From contig JAWKKE010000003.1 in assembly GCA_041393415.1 (NCBI GenBank), positions 1 to 64,000 on the forward strand: 64,000 nt of DNA. The letters run 5' to 3'. A model generated the notes under the pieces. The model saw nothing but the letters and a program-made list of their open reading frames with translations, had not been told where the DNA came from and did no database searches. Made by a program: the position numbers and the translations under genes. Position 1 is the stretch's first letter; the number at the start of each line of letters is the position of its first letter. Of the stretch, positions 8,518 through 15,950 are shown piece after piece. The stretch is from Thermoleophilia bacterium (GTDB taxonomy: Bacteria; Actinomycetota; Thermoleophilia; UBA2241).

Positions 8518-9114
8518 ATGAACGTAGGCCTTTCGATGAGCGCTGGTCGTGTCAGGTTGTACGATGTCGGAGTGGTCATCTGGGTGGTCGTCTGGCTTGC
8601 GCTCGGCGTCATGACCTGGCACGACATCCGGGCTCAGGCGGAGCTCAGCGCCAACGTCATCGTCATGGGAACGGCGGTGCGCGACACCGGAGAGGCCCTG
8701 TCTTTGGTCGGTGGCCTTCCGCTTGTGGGTGCGGGCATTTCGGATCTTGCGGACCGCATCACGCTCGCAGGGACTGAGGTCGAGACCGCGGGTCGTGGGA
8801 GTCGCGACGCCATACAGCGCGTAGCTGTTATTGCGGGGCTTGGCATCGGCGTGCTTCCGCCCGCGCTGGTGCTTCTTCTCTATCTTCCCGCTCGGCGGTT
8901 GTGGGGCAGGGACCGAGATGCGATTGCTCGAGCGCTCAGTAGCGGCATCGACCGTCGCGGCCTAGACCGCTATCTCGCACGACGCGCGATGGAGGCGCTT
9001 CCGTGGGACGAACTTCAGGCGCTTAGCCCCGATCCCTGGCGATCTGTCGAGGACGGCGAATTCCGTGCGCTTGCCGACGCCGAACTGGAGCGCATGGGGC
9101 TGAAGCCCCGCTAG
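8518..9114 (+). CDS. Unknown membrane protein with two predicted transmembrane segments
   Basis: 198 residues, not recognised. A first hydrophobic segment (about residues 17-38, VVIWVVVWLALGVMTW) is followed by an extracytoplasmic-looking loop rich in Gly, Thr and Ala. A second segment (about 102-125, VAVIAGLGIGVLPPALVLLL) leads into a charged cytoplasmic tail with an Arg/Glu-rich helical region. Start ATG 8518 follows AAGGAGAAGAGG. It is divergent from the Rossmann-protein gene. No catalytic motif is visible; a structural or sensory membrane role is possible but not supported. Confidence 0.65.
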   Translation: MNVGLSMSAGRVRLYDVGVVIWVVVWLALGVMTWHDIRAQAELSANVIVMGTAVRDTGEALSLVGGLPLVGAGISDLADRITLAGTEVETAGRGSRDAIQRVAVIAGLGIGVLPPALVLLLYLPARRLWGRDRDAIARALSSGIDRRGLDRYLARRAMEALPWDELQALSPDPWRSVEDGEFRALADAELERMGLKPR

Positions 9115-9178
9115 CACGCGCTGGCGTCGGCGCCACATCACCCGGCACTTGACAGAACTGCTATAGTGGCAGCCTCAT

Positions 9179-9219
9179 CACGACTAAATCGCTCTGTCTA
9201 ATAGAGTTCGTAGTCGCGC
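9179..9219. promoter_or_regulatory. Candidate operator ahead of the rubrerythrin genes
   Basis: Inverted half-sites CACGACTA (9179-9186) and TAGTCGCG (9211-9218) differ from perfect symmetry by one base and flank CTAATAGAG (9198-9206). The same pieces, a perfect TAGTCGCGCGACTA palindrome next to CTAATAGAAG, occur at 32280-32303. The position, 30-70 bases ahead of the first gene of the rubrerythrin cluster, suggests control of that cluster. That is inference from shared sequence and position. Confidence 0.4.
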
Positions 9220-9250
9220 AATGCGGATACGACCAGAGGAGGGCAGAAGG

Positions 9251-9673
9251 ATGCAGTCCGAACTGGCCGCGCTTGTCGCAAGGGTTGGCCGCGTGCGCGA
9301 AGAGAGCCACACGTTCGCCGTTGTCTGCCAAGGGTTCGCCGTAACGCCTTCATCTGTCAGAGGTGTTCACCTGGTGTCGATGCAAGTCCGTGGCGTACCG
9401 CTGTCGGTGTCTCTCTGGGAGGACAGGTCGGACGTGGCGATCCTCGCGGGCGACGCGAGAGTTCCGGCGCTGTCCGCGCTTCTCGTGATGGACGAGGATC
9501 AGGAGGGAGTACTGAGGTCCAGTGGCTGGGAGCTCGACGCTCAGCGATGGGTGTCCAGTCCAGCACTTCCGGACGTGCGTTGCGCCGTCCTGCACTACGC
9601 CAGTCGTAGACAGGTGCGTCGCATGATGCAGAAGTCAGCGATGCGTATCCCTGCGACCGGTGTCGCAGCATAG
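9251..9673 (+). CDS. Unknown 140-residue protein leading the rubrerythrin cluster
   Basis: Not recognised. The protein is soluble, with alternating strands and helices and a basic end (RRQVRRMMQKSAMR). It has two well-separated cysteines, so it is not an obvious metal protein. Start ATG 9251 follows GAGGAGGGCAGAAGG. The stop lies 51 bases before the first rubrerythrin, in the same direction, so it is probably co-transcribed with both rubrerythrins. A role tied to peroxide or iron stress is possible only by association. Confidence 0.6.
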   Translation: MQSELAALVARVGRVREESHTFAVVCQGFAVTPSSVRGVHLVSMQVRGVPLSVSLWEDRSDVAILAGDARVPALSALLVMDEDQEGVLRSSGWELDAQRWVSSPALPDVRCAVLHYASRRQVRRMMQKSAMRIPATGVAA

Positions 9674-9724
9674 GCGACGACGCGGCGCACAGAATCTCGG
9701 CAACGTCAAAGGAGGAAAACGGGC

Positions 9725-10270
9725 ATGGCCGATTCATTCGTCGGCGCGCCGCCTGCGGCTGAGGACAAGGGCGCCATGACGATGCAGAACCTTGCCGCCG
9801 CCTTCGCCGGCGAGAGTCAAGCATCGCAGAAGTACCTGGCGTTCGCGGCGATCGCGGATGTCGAGGGGTATCCGAACGTCGGCCGGCTGTTTCGCGCTGT
9901 CGCCTTCGCCGAGAGCACGCACGCACGCAATCATCTCAGTGTTCTCGGAGGTATCGGCTCGACCGCCGAGAACCTCCGCGCCGCGTGGGGTGGTGAGACC
10001 TTCGAGATCGACGAGATGTACGCGGCCTACGATGCCGTCGCGCGGATGCAGGGTAACGAGTCCGCGCGCACCAGCATTCGCTACGCCGTCAACGCTGAAA
10101 AGGACCATCAGGCGATCTACGACGCCACGCTGCGAGGTGTGGAGGGTCGGGCGGATCTAGATGATCGTCCTCTCCACGTGTGTCCTGTCTGCGGCCACAC
10201 GGTAGCCGGGGATGCGCCGGGCGAGTGTCCGCAGTGCGGAACGAGCGGCTCCGCATTCGAGGTCTTCTAA
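9725..10270 (+). CDS. rbr: Rubrerythrin 1
   Basis: A 181-residue di-iron peroxidase of anaerobes that reduces hydrogen peroxide with electrons from rubredoxin. The N-terminal ferritin-like four-helix domain carries the AFAGESQAS helix and two ExxH-type ligand pairs (AESTHARNH and AEKDHQAIY). The C-terminal rubredoxin-like knuckle is CPVC-x12-CPQC. A very strong site, AAAGGAGGAAAA, precedes the ATG. The stop TAA shares its last base with the start of the next, paralogous gene, so the two are made together. The closest neighbours are the second copy and a convergent rubredoxin that could be the electron donor. Confidence 0.95.
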   Translation: MADSFVGAPPAAEDKGAMTMQNLAAAFAGESQASQKYLAFAAIADVEGYPNVGRLFRAVAFAESTHARNHLSVLGGIGSTAENLRAAWGGETFEIDEMYAAYDAVARMQGNESARTSIRYAVNAEKDHQAIYDATLRGVEGRADLDDRPLHVCPVCGHTVAGDAPGECPQCGTSGSAFEVF

Positions 10271-10815
10271 TGGATGACATTGTCGAGAAGCGCCTGCCCG
10301 CCCGTGAGGACTTGGGCGCGATGACGGAACAGAGTCTCCGGGCTGCTCTTGCGGGAGAAAGCCAGGCAGCGGAGAAGTACCTCGTCTTCGCTGAGCAAGC
10401 GGAGGAGGAGGGCTTCCGCAACATAGCGCGGCTGTTCCGCGCGATCTCATATGCAGAGACGAGGCATGCGCGGAATCACATGCGCGTTCTGGGAGATATT
10501 GGCTCTACAGCCGAGAACTTGGCGGTGGCATTGTCCGGTGAAGCCTTCGAGATTGACGAGATGTACCCGGCGTACGCTGAGGTGGCGCGCTTGCAGGCAA
10601 TGAGCCAGGCCGCACGGAGCATCCGCTACGCGCAGCGGTCAGAGGAAGATCACAGGAACATGTATGCGAGTGCCCGCGAGCAGGCTGAAGCCGGAGGCGA
10701 TATCGCCGATCAGCCGGTAAGCGTGTGCGTAATATGTGGACACACGGTCATCGGCGATCTGCCAGACAAGTGCATTGTCTGCACTGCGCCGAAGGAGTAC
10801 TACAGGACCTTCTAG
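10270..10815 (+). CDS. rbr: Rubrerythrin 2 (tandem paralogue)
   Basis: Also 181 residues and collinear with the preceding rubrerythrin, so a tandem duplication followed by divergence. Ligand helices AGESQAAEK, YAETRHARNH and SEEDHRNMY are kept, as is a rubredoxin knuckle, CVIC-x12-CIVC. The knuckle differs from copy 1 in the residues beside the cysteines, which may change its redox potential. The ATG at 10270 overlaps the previous TAA by one base, so translation is coupled. A long hairpin follows within 25 bases and ends the unit. Confidence 0.94.
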   Translation: MDDIVEKRLPAREDLGAMTEQSLRAALAGESQAAEKYLVFAEQAEEEGFRNIARLFRAISYAETRHARNHMRVLGDIGSTAENLAVALSGEAFEIDEMYPAYAEVARLQAMSQAARSIRYAQRSEEDHRNMYASAREQAEAGGDIADQPVSVCVICGHTVIGDLPDKCIVCTAPKEYYRTF

Positions 10816-10838
10816 CCTGTCGTGCTCGAGATAAGTCT

Positions 10839-10882
10839 GCGCGAGGGGCGCAGCGCACCCGCGTGCGCTGCGCCCCTCGCGC
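10839..10882. terminator. Bidirectional hairpin terminator between rubrerythrin 2 and rubredoxin
   Basis: A perfect 20-base-pair inverted repeat (10839-10858 with 10863-10882) with a four-base loop, CCGC. It lies between two convergent genes and can stop transcription from either side. No long T-run follows, so the stem strength is the main evidence. Confidence 0.8.
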
Positions 10883-10896
10883 CTGGCGTCGTGCTG

Positions 10897-11055
10897 TCAG
10901 CTGAGCGGCTCGAACATGTTCTTCTCCACGCCGCATTCCGGACAGACCCAGTCGTCGGGCAGGTCCTCGAAAGCCGTTCCGGGGGCGATGCCACTATCTG
11001 GGTCGCCCACCGCCGGGTCGTAGATGTAGCTACATACGCTGCAGATGTACTTCAA
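10897..11055 (-). CDS. Rubredoxin
   Basis: 52 residues, the usual rubredoxin length, with the FeS4 cysteines in CSVC and CPEC and the conserved YIYDPAVGDPD and FEDLPDDWVCP segments. It carries electrons to peroxide- or superoxide-reducing enzymes. The rubrerythrins that face it are the natural partners. I chose the TTG at 11055 as the start because CAGGAGG stands five bases ahead and it gives exactly the family N-terminus (MKYICSVC). Longer frames upstream have no such site and add non-homologous residues. Confidence 0.95.
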   Translation of the reverse strand: MKYICSVCSYIYDPAVGDPDSGIAPGTAFEDLPDDWVCPECGVEKNMFEPLS

Positions 11056-11080
11056 AGTAGCCTCCTGATCCTGGCCGCTT

Positions 11081-11794
11081 TCACTGATTGTCGAGCAACT
11101 CGTCCTCGGCGACATCGCGAACTACGCGCGCCGGCACGCCCATGAGGACCTTGCGCGCCGGCACATCCTTGGTGACCACCGCTCCTGCGGCGATGAATGC
11201 GTCCTGCCCGATCTCGATTCCGGGACAGAGCACGACGCCGCCGCCCACCCGGGCGCCCTTGCGTATAGTTGCTCCCTTGATCAGTTGATGCCGGCGCTCC
11301 GTTCGGCCCATGAAGTTGTCGTTAGTCGTCTGGACGCACGGAGCGATGAAGCATCGGTCCTCGATCGTCATGTAGGCCGTGATGTAGGCGTTTGACTGGA
11401 TTTTCGTAAGGTCACCTATGCGCGTGTCGTTCTCGACGACGCTTCCGCGACCTACAACGACGCGTTCGCCGAGTGTGCAGCGCTCCCTGACTCCAGCATA
11501 GTCGCCGAGGATGCATCCGGGACCGAGTGTTGTTCCGCGGTAGACGATGGCACCGGTGCTGATTACGCACCCGGCGCCGAGGACTGCCGGAGGCAGCTCT
11601 CCGCGTCTTGCTGTGCTTGACGGTGACAGTGAGGGCACCTTTCCCAGCACTGCGCCGTCTTGGATGTAGCAGCTGTCGCCGATTACCGTTTCATCGTAGA
11701 CGATGACGTTGGCGCCAAACACGACGTTCGCTCCCACCGAGACGCCAGCTCCCAGCAAGAGGTTGTGTCCGAGAGGGCTAGGCTGAAGTGACAT
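11081..11794 (-). CDS. Hexapeptide-repeat N-acyltransferase (WbpD/WlbB-like)
   Basis: A 237-residue left-handed beta-helix protein built from many [LIV]GxxxxI hexapeptide turns (for example VIGDSCYIQDGAVLG and LGPGCILGDYAGV). The TTNDNFMGR insertion and the ending ARKVLMGVPARVV are typical of WbpD/WlbB-type sugar-amine acetyltransferases. It should transfer acetyl from acetyl-CoA to the 3-amino group of a UDP-2,3-diamino sugar acid. It is the last gene of a minus-strand unit after a UDP-sugar dehydrogenase and a WbpB-like oxidoreductase. ATG follows GAGGAGGGAAGG. The exact sugar is inferred. Confidence 0.82.
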   Translation of the reverse strand: MSLQPSPLGHNLLLGAGVSVGANVVFGANVIVYDETVIGDSCYIQDGAVLGKVPSLSPSSTARRGELPPAVLGAGCVISTGAIVYRGTTLGPGCILGDYAGVRERCTLGERVVVGRGSVVENDTRIGDLTKIQSNAYITAYMTIEDRCFIAPCVQTTNDNFMGRTERRHQLIKGATIRKGARVGGGVVLCPGIEIGQDAFIAAGAVVTKDVPARKVLMGVPARVVRDVAEDELLDNQ

Positions 11795-11808
11795 CCTTCC
11801 CTCCTCGT

Positions 11809-12867
11809 CTACATCTGAGGCGGGTGAGTTAGATCGGCGGTCTTGATCGGCTGCCCGCCGTTCTGCAGGCTGCGCTGCATGGCCTCAAGGACTCTCACGA
11901 CATTGAGTGCATCACGTCCGTCGCTCAGGGGTTGGCGGTCCTCGCGTACGCAGTCGATGAAGTGCTGTGCCTCGATTCTGAGCGGCTCCTCGTTGCCGAT
12001 TCGCGGTATGTGGATGTCGCCAAAATGCAGCGTCACAAACTCGCCGTAGTTGTCGAACTTGGCCCGCGTGGTGGTCGCGCCCTTGTCGTAGATGGTGACT
12101 TTGCGGTCGGCCTCCATGTCGTCGAAGACTACCATCTTCTCGGAGCCCACGACCGTGATCTTGCGACTCTTGTGCGGATCGAGCCAGCTCACATGGATGT
12201 GGCCGACAATCCCACTGGGGTACTTGATGTAGCCGAAGACGACATCCTCCACGCCGTCCTGTAGATAGCACTCGCCACGAGCGCTGACTTCTTCCGGTTC
12301 TTCTCCCACGAGGTAGTTGAGAACTGAAATGTCGTGTGGCGCGAAGCTCCACAGGGCGTTCTCGTCGGTGCGAACCTTGCCGAGGTTCAGGCGATTGGCG
12401 TAGATGTAGAAGACTCGACCAAGGTCGCCGCTACCGATGAGCTCCTTGAGCTTGCGTACTGCGGGGTGATACTCCAGCAAATGCCCGACCATGAGCTTGA
12501 CGCCGTTTGCGGCTGCGGCCGTCAGGAGATCCTCGGCATGACTCGCTCTCAGGGCGATGGGCTTCTCGATGAACGTATGCTTGCCCGCCTGCAGTGCGTG
12601 CATGCCGATCGCGTAGTGCGTCGGTACCGACGTTGCCACCACAACCGCATCAAGCGAATCATCCTGAAGGAGGCGATTGAGATCGTCGGTCATCGTGGCT
12701 TGGGGGTAGAGCGCGCTGGCGCGGGCGAGATTCGCTTCGTCGAGGTCGCAGCAGTATGCCAGCTCGGCGTCTGCGATCCGATCGAAGTTGCGCACGAGGT
12801 TCGGGCCCCAATAGCCGAGCCCCACGACGCCGACACGCACCTTCTTGGAGGCGGACATGGACGACAA
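11809..12867 (-). CDS. Gfo/Idh/MocA-family sugar-nucleotide oxidoreductase (WbpB/WlbA-like)
   Basis: About 352 residues. The N-terminal Rossmann domain carries VGVVGLGYWGPNLVRN. EKPIALRASHAEDL holds the conserved EKP lysine, and GHLLEYHPAVRKLKELI and SFAPHDISVLNYLVG match the C-terminal substrate half of the family. In WbpB/WlbA this enzyme oxidises C3 of UDP-GlcNAc uronic acid ahead of transamination. It sits 8 bases after the dehydrogenase gene and 14 bases ahead of the acyltransferase gene. The start is uncertain: TTG 12867 has AAGGAG at the right distance, while ATG 12858 is nine bases further in with poorer spacing. Confidence 0.85.
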   Translation of the reverse strand: MSSMSASKKVRVGVVGLGYWGPNLVRNFDRIADAELAYCCDLDEANLARASALYPQATMTDDLNRLLQDDSLDAVVVATSVPTHYAIGMHALQAGKHTFIEKPIALRASHAEDLLTAAAANGVKLMVGHLLEYHPAVRKLKELIGSGDLGRVFYIYANRLNLGKVRTDENALWSFAPHDISVLNYLVGEEPEEVSARGECYLQDGVEDVVFGYIKYPSGIVGHIHVSWLDPHKSRKITVVGSEKMVVFDDMEADRKVTIYDKGATTTRAKFDNYGEFVTLHFGDIHIPRIGNEEPLRIEAQHFIDCVREDRQPLSDGRDALNVVRVLEAMQRSLQNGGQPIKTADLTHPPQM

Positions 12868-12875
12868 CTTTCTCC

Positions 12876-14141
12876 TTAGAGTTTCCAGACGTTGCCGCAG
12901 CTCGGAATTCCCGCAGTGGCGTTGCGGAAATCGACCACAAGGTCTGCGGCGTCCACGACGGCTCGGTAGTCCAATGCCGAGTGCGCCGTGACGATGGCGA
13001 TAGCGTCGTAAGTTGAGATGCAGCGATAGTCGTCGAGGTCGACTGATCGCAGAGAGAACTCCGGCAGTTCTGCGCAGTAGGGGTCGTGGTAGCTAACGTC
13101 GGCACTTCGATCACGGAGGAGGCGAATCACCTTGAGCGCTGGTGACTCGCGCAAGTCGTCGATGTCAGCCTTGTACGCCACGCCGAGCACGAGGATTCGC
13201 GCACCGTTGAGACTCTTGCGCCGGGTATTGAGCGCGCGGTTCAGCTTCTCGACGCAGAAATGCGGCATGTTCTCGTTCACTTTGCCGGCGAGTTCGATGA
13301 ACTCGGTCCAGAAATCGAACTCACGCGCCTTCCAGCTCAAGTAGAACGGGTCGATCGGGATGCAGTGACCGCCGAGGCCGGGTCCCGGCTGAAACTTCAT
13401 GAACCCGAACGGCTTGCTTGCCGCTGCGTCTATGACCTCCCAGATGTCGACTCGCATACGATCGCAGAGCATGGCTAGCTCGTTCATGAGGGCGATGTTG
13501 ACACTGCGGAAGATGTTCTCGAGGAGCTTAGTCATCTCCGCCACTTCCGGCGTGCTGACGCGGACAATGTGGTCGAGCGCCGGGCCGTAGACTTCAAGCG
13601 CGCGCGCGGTGCAGGCAGGCGTGAGGCCGCCAATGACTTTTGGGGTCGTCTTCGTCGTGTAGTCGGTGCGACCGGGATCGACGCGCTCGGGGGAGAAGGC
13701 GAGATGAAAGTCGACGCCGGCACTCAGACCTGAGCCGGCCTCGAGGATTGGCGCGAGCACGTCACGGGTCGTACCGGGGTAAGTCGTGCTCTCGAGCGTG
13801 ACGAGTTGTCCGCGGCGCAGATGGCACGCCAGCTGGGTGGCCGCCGACTTCACGAGTGTGAGATCTGGCTCGTGGTTGGCGTTGAGGGGTGTAGGCAGGC
13901 AAATGACGACCGCGTCGCAGTCCTCTGCTGCCTCGTAGTTGGGTGTCGCTCGCAGGAGGCCCGCGCCCACCGCTTTGGCCAGTGTCTCGTCCGGCACGTC
14001 TTGGATGTAGCTTCGGCCGGCATTGACGAGGTCGCAGCGTTCTTGAACAGCCTCGATGCCGACAACTTCGATGCCCGCATCGGTGAAGACCGTCGCAAGA
14101 GGCAGGCCAACGTATCCGAGTCCGATGACAGCGATCTTCAC
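12876..14141 (-). CDS. UDP-sugar 6-dehydrogenase (WbpA/WecC-type)
   Basis: 421 residues. GTG 14141 is chosen as start because AGGAGCC precedes it and the Rossmann motif KIAVIGLGYVGLPLA begins at once. The catalytic cysteine is C260 in GLGGHCIPIDPFYLSW; LESTTYPGTTRD and AFSPERVDPG are the family substrate loops. It should oxidise a UDP-HexNAc to the uronate with two NAD+. As first gene of the minus-strand unit it supplies the WbpB-like and WbpD-like enzymes. The WbpE-type aminotransferase expected between those steps is not in this cluster and must be elsewhere, or the product differs. Confidence 0.88.
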   Translation of the reverse strand: MKIAVIGLGYVGLPLATVFTDAGIEVVGIEAVQERCDLVNAGRSYIQDVPDETLAKAVGAGLLRATPNYEAAEDCDAVVICLPTPLNANHEPDLTLVKSAATQLACHLRRGQLVTLESTTYPGTTRDVLAPILEAGSGLSAGVDFHLAFSPERVDPGRTDYTTKTTPKVIGGLTPACTARALEVYGPALDHIVRVSTPEVAEMTKLLENIFRSVNIALMNELAMLCDRMRVDIWEVIDAAASKPFGFMKFQPGPGLGGHCIPIDPFYLSWKAREFDFWTEFIELAGKVNENMPHFCVEKLNRALNTRRKSLNGARILVLGVAYKADIDDLRESPALKVIRLLRDRSADVSYHDPYCAELPEFSLRSVDLDDYRCISTYDAIAIVTAHSALDYRAVVDAADLVVDFRNATAGIPSCGNVWKL

Positions 14142-14323
14142 AACGGCTCCTGTGGGTTTCCGCTCGACGCGGAGGGCGTCGCCTCCCTGATCAGTGCATT
14201 CTACCGCATCACCTGTGGTTGGGTTCAGGTGCCGCTGAGAGGTCGCTGATCTACGAATTTGTGCAGAATTCGTCGCATTCGCCGATACCATTTGCGTCGC
14301 GATGACGTGAGGAGGTACGCACG

Positions 14324-14728
14324 GTGAATACGAGCCTGAGGCGCGAGGGTGGCTTTCTGCGCGAAGTGTTGTGGTTCGCGCTCATTGTCGTCGTGCTGGC
14401 GGTAGTCGTTCTGGATGGCATCGCGCTTTACGGAGCTCAGCGTTCCGTCGTCGAAAGCGCTCAGACGGCAGCAGTCGAGGCTCGCACCGCCTACTACCAG
14501 ACACAGGATGTCGGTGGCGCCGAACTCGCTGCCCGTGAGTATCTTCAGAAGGACGGCAAGAACCTCATTGCCTTTGATGTCGGCGGCGACGGCAACGGCA
14601 ATCTAGTCTTCTCCGTGACCGCAACCGCGCACGCGACAACGTATGCGTTTCACTACTTGAAGTACTTTGGCTTGCGGGACTGGGTGGAGCGGACCACCGA
14701 TCCCGAAACCACGCAGACGGCTCTGTGA
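14324..14728 (+). CDS. Small membrane-anchored protein, pilin/TadE-like layout
   Basis: 134 residues with a short basic N-terminus (MNTSLRREGGFLREV), one hydrophobic segment (about 16-35) and an alpha-helical then beta-rich exterior. This layout resembles TadE-like or pseudopilin proteins, but no cleavage motif is certain and no pilus genes are near. GTG 14324 follows GAGGAGG. The stop is eight bases from the end of the convergent ddl gene. Treat as an uncharacterised envelope protein. Confidence 0.6.
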   Translation: MNTSLRREGGFLREVLWFALIVVVLAVVVLDGIALYGAQRSVVESAQTAAVEARTAYYQTQDVGGAELAAREYLQKDGKNLIAFDVGGDGNGNLVFSVTATAHATTYAFHYLKYFGLRDWVERTTDPETTQTAL

Positions 14729-14736
14729 GTTGCGCT

Positions 14737-15801
14737 CTAGGTCGTCTGCAAGCGATGCCGCACAGCGTGACGCTGCAAGCCGAGCTCAACGATCGACTCG
14801 ATCAGCGCTTCGCTTCCCACACCTGACGCAGCCCATAGGCGCGGGAAGCCGCTCGTTCTCGTCATGCCAGGAATGGTGTTGATCTCGTTGATGAGCACTC
14901 TTCCGCTGTCCTCGAGGAAGAAGTCGCAGCGGGCGTATCCCGAGCAGTCAACGGCAGCGAAGGCCGCAGTGGCCAGATCTCCGATCTCCTTCTGGCGTGT
15001 CGTCCCGATGTCGGCAGGCACGATGAACTGCATCATGCCATCGGTGTACTTGGCTTCGAAGTCGTAGTACTCGTTGGCAGGGAGCACCTCGCCCGCCACC
15101 GAGGCACGAGGGCTTTCATTGCCCAGCACCGCGCACTCCAACTCTCTGCCTGCGACGGCTCTCTCGACAATGACCTTGCGGTCGTATTGTGCTGCCAGCG
15201 CGATGCCCGCGACGAGTTCGGGGCGAGAGTGAGCCTTGGTCATGCCGACGCTGGATCCGAGGTTGGCGGGCTTGACGAACATCGGATAGTCGAGCGTTGC
15301 CTCCGCTGCCGAGATGGCGTGGGCTGCGTCAAGAGAGTTGTCTCGCAGCACAAGGTACTCGGTTTGGGGGAGCCCGTGTGCGGCGAAGATGTCCTTCATG
15401 AGTTCCTTGTCCATGCCGACGGCGCTGGCGGCGACTCCTGCGCCCGCGTACGCTACGCCGGTGAGTTCGAGCAAGCCCTGGATGGTGCCATCTTCAGCAT
15501 ACGTGCCGTGCATGATGGGGAACGCGAAATCGATCGGGACGTGCTCTCCGTCGCTGAGCACGACAGCGGGCTGACCCGGCGTTATGTCGAGTCGCGCGCG
15601 GCGTCCGCTGACGGCTTCGATTCCACGATCCAGAGCAGCTTGTATGTCGTCCGGGCAGTGCCAGCGTCCGTCGCGTGTGATACCGACGGGCACGATTCTG
15701 TAGCGATCCGGTGGGAGCATGGCTGCGACGAAGCGTGCGGAGGCGAGAGATATCTCGTGTTCTGCGGATCGTCCGCCGAAGATGAGGGCAAGTGTGAGCA
15801 C
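14737..15801 (-). CDS. ddl: D-alanine--D-alanine ligase
   Basis: 354 residues, ATP-grasp. LALIFGGRSAEHEISLASA opens the protein, with FPIMHGTYAEDGTIQG, FVKPANLGSSVGMTKA and RVLINEINTIPGMT in order. These are the family signatures for nucleotide and D-Ala binding. The enzyme joins two D-alanines for the peptidoglycan stem peptide. GTG 15801 is chosen because homologues begin there, but no clear ribosome site precedes it; longer frames upstream add unrelated residues. It is divergent from the L,D-transpeptidase gene, and both act on the wall. D-Ala-D-Ala rather than D-Ala-D-Lac use cannot be settled by eye. Confidence 0.93.
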   Translation of the reverse strand: MLTLALIFGGRSAEHEISLASARFVAAMLPPDRYRIVPVGITRDGRWHCPDDIQAALDRGIEAVSGRRARLDITPGQPAVVLSDGEHVPIDFAFPIMHGTYAEDGTIQGLLELTGVAYAGAGVAASAVGMDKELMKDIFAAHGLPQTEYLVLRDNSLDAAHAISAAEATLDYPMFVKPANLGSSVGMTKAHSRPELVAGIALAAQYDRKVIVERAVAGRELECAVLGNESPRASVAGEVLPANEYYDFEAKYTDGMMQFIVPADIGTTRQKEIGDLATAAFAAVDCSGYARCDFFLEDSGRVLINEINTIPGMTRTSGFPRLWAASGVGSEALIESIVELGLQRHAVRHRLQTT

Positions 15802-15914
15802 GCAGCAAGCGTACGAGACCGCCCGTCGGTGTGCAACGACTTGGTGGAGGGGCGACCGGACAAGGAGCAGAGGGTTGGACGTTGAGGAGCCTGCGCGAGG
15901 TGACGAAGGTTGGG

Positions 15915-15920
15915 TATAAT
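15915..15920 (+). promoter_or_regulatory. -10 element of the L,D-transpeptidase promoter
   Basis: A consensus TATAAT lies 31 bases ahead of the chosen GTG start. No good -35 hexamer is found at 16-18 bases, so this may be an activated or extended-type promoter. Confidence 0.45.
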
Positions 15921-15950
15921 CGGACCGATATCGTCCGGGACAAGTGTACG

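Noticed and set aside
9149..9167. TTGACA followed by TATAGT, looking like a promoter ahead of the rubrerythrin cluster
   Set aside because: The hexamers are only seven bases apart, far short of the 16-18 needed, and a sigma-54 -24/-12 spacing does not fit either.
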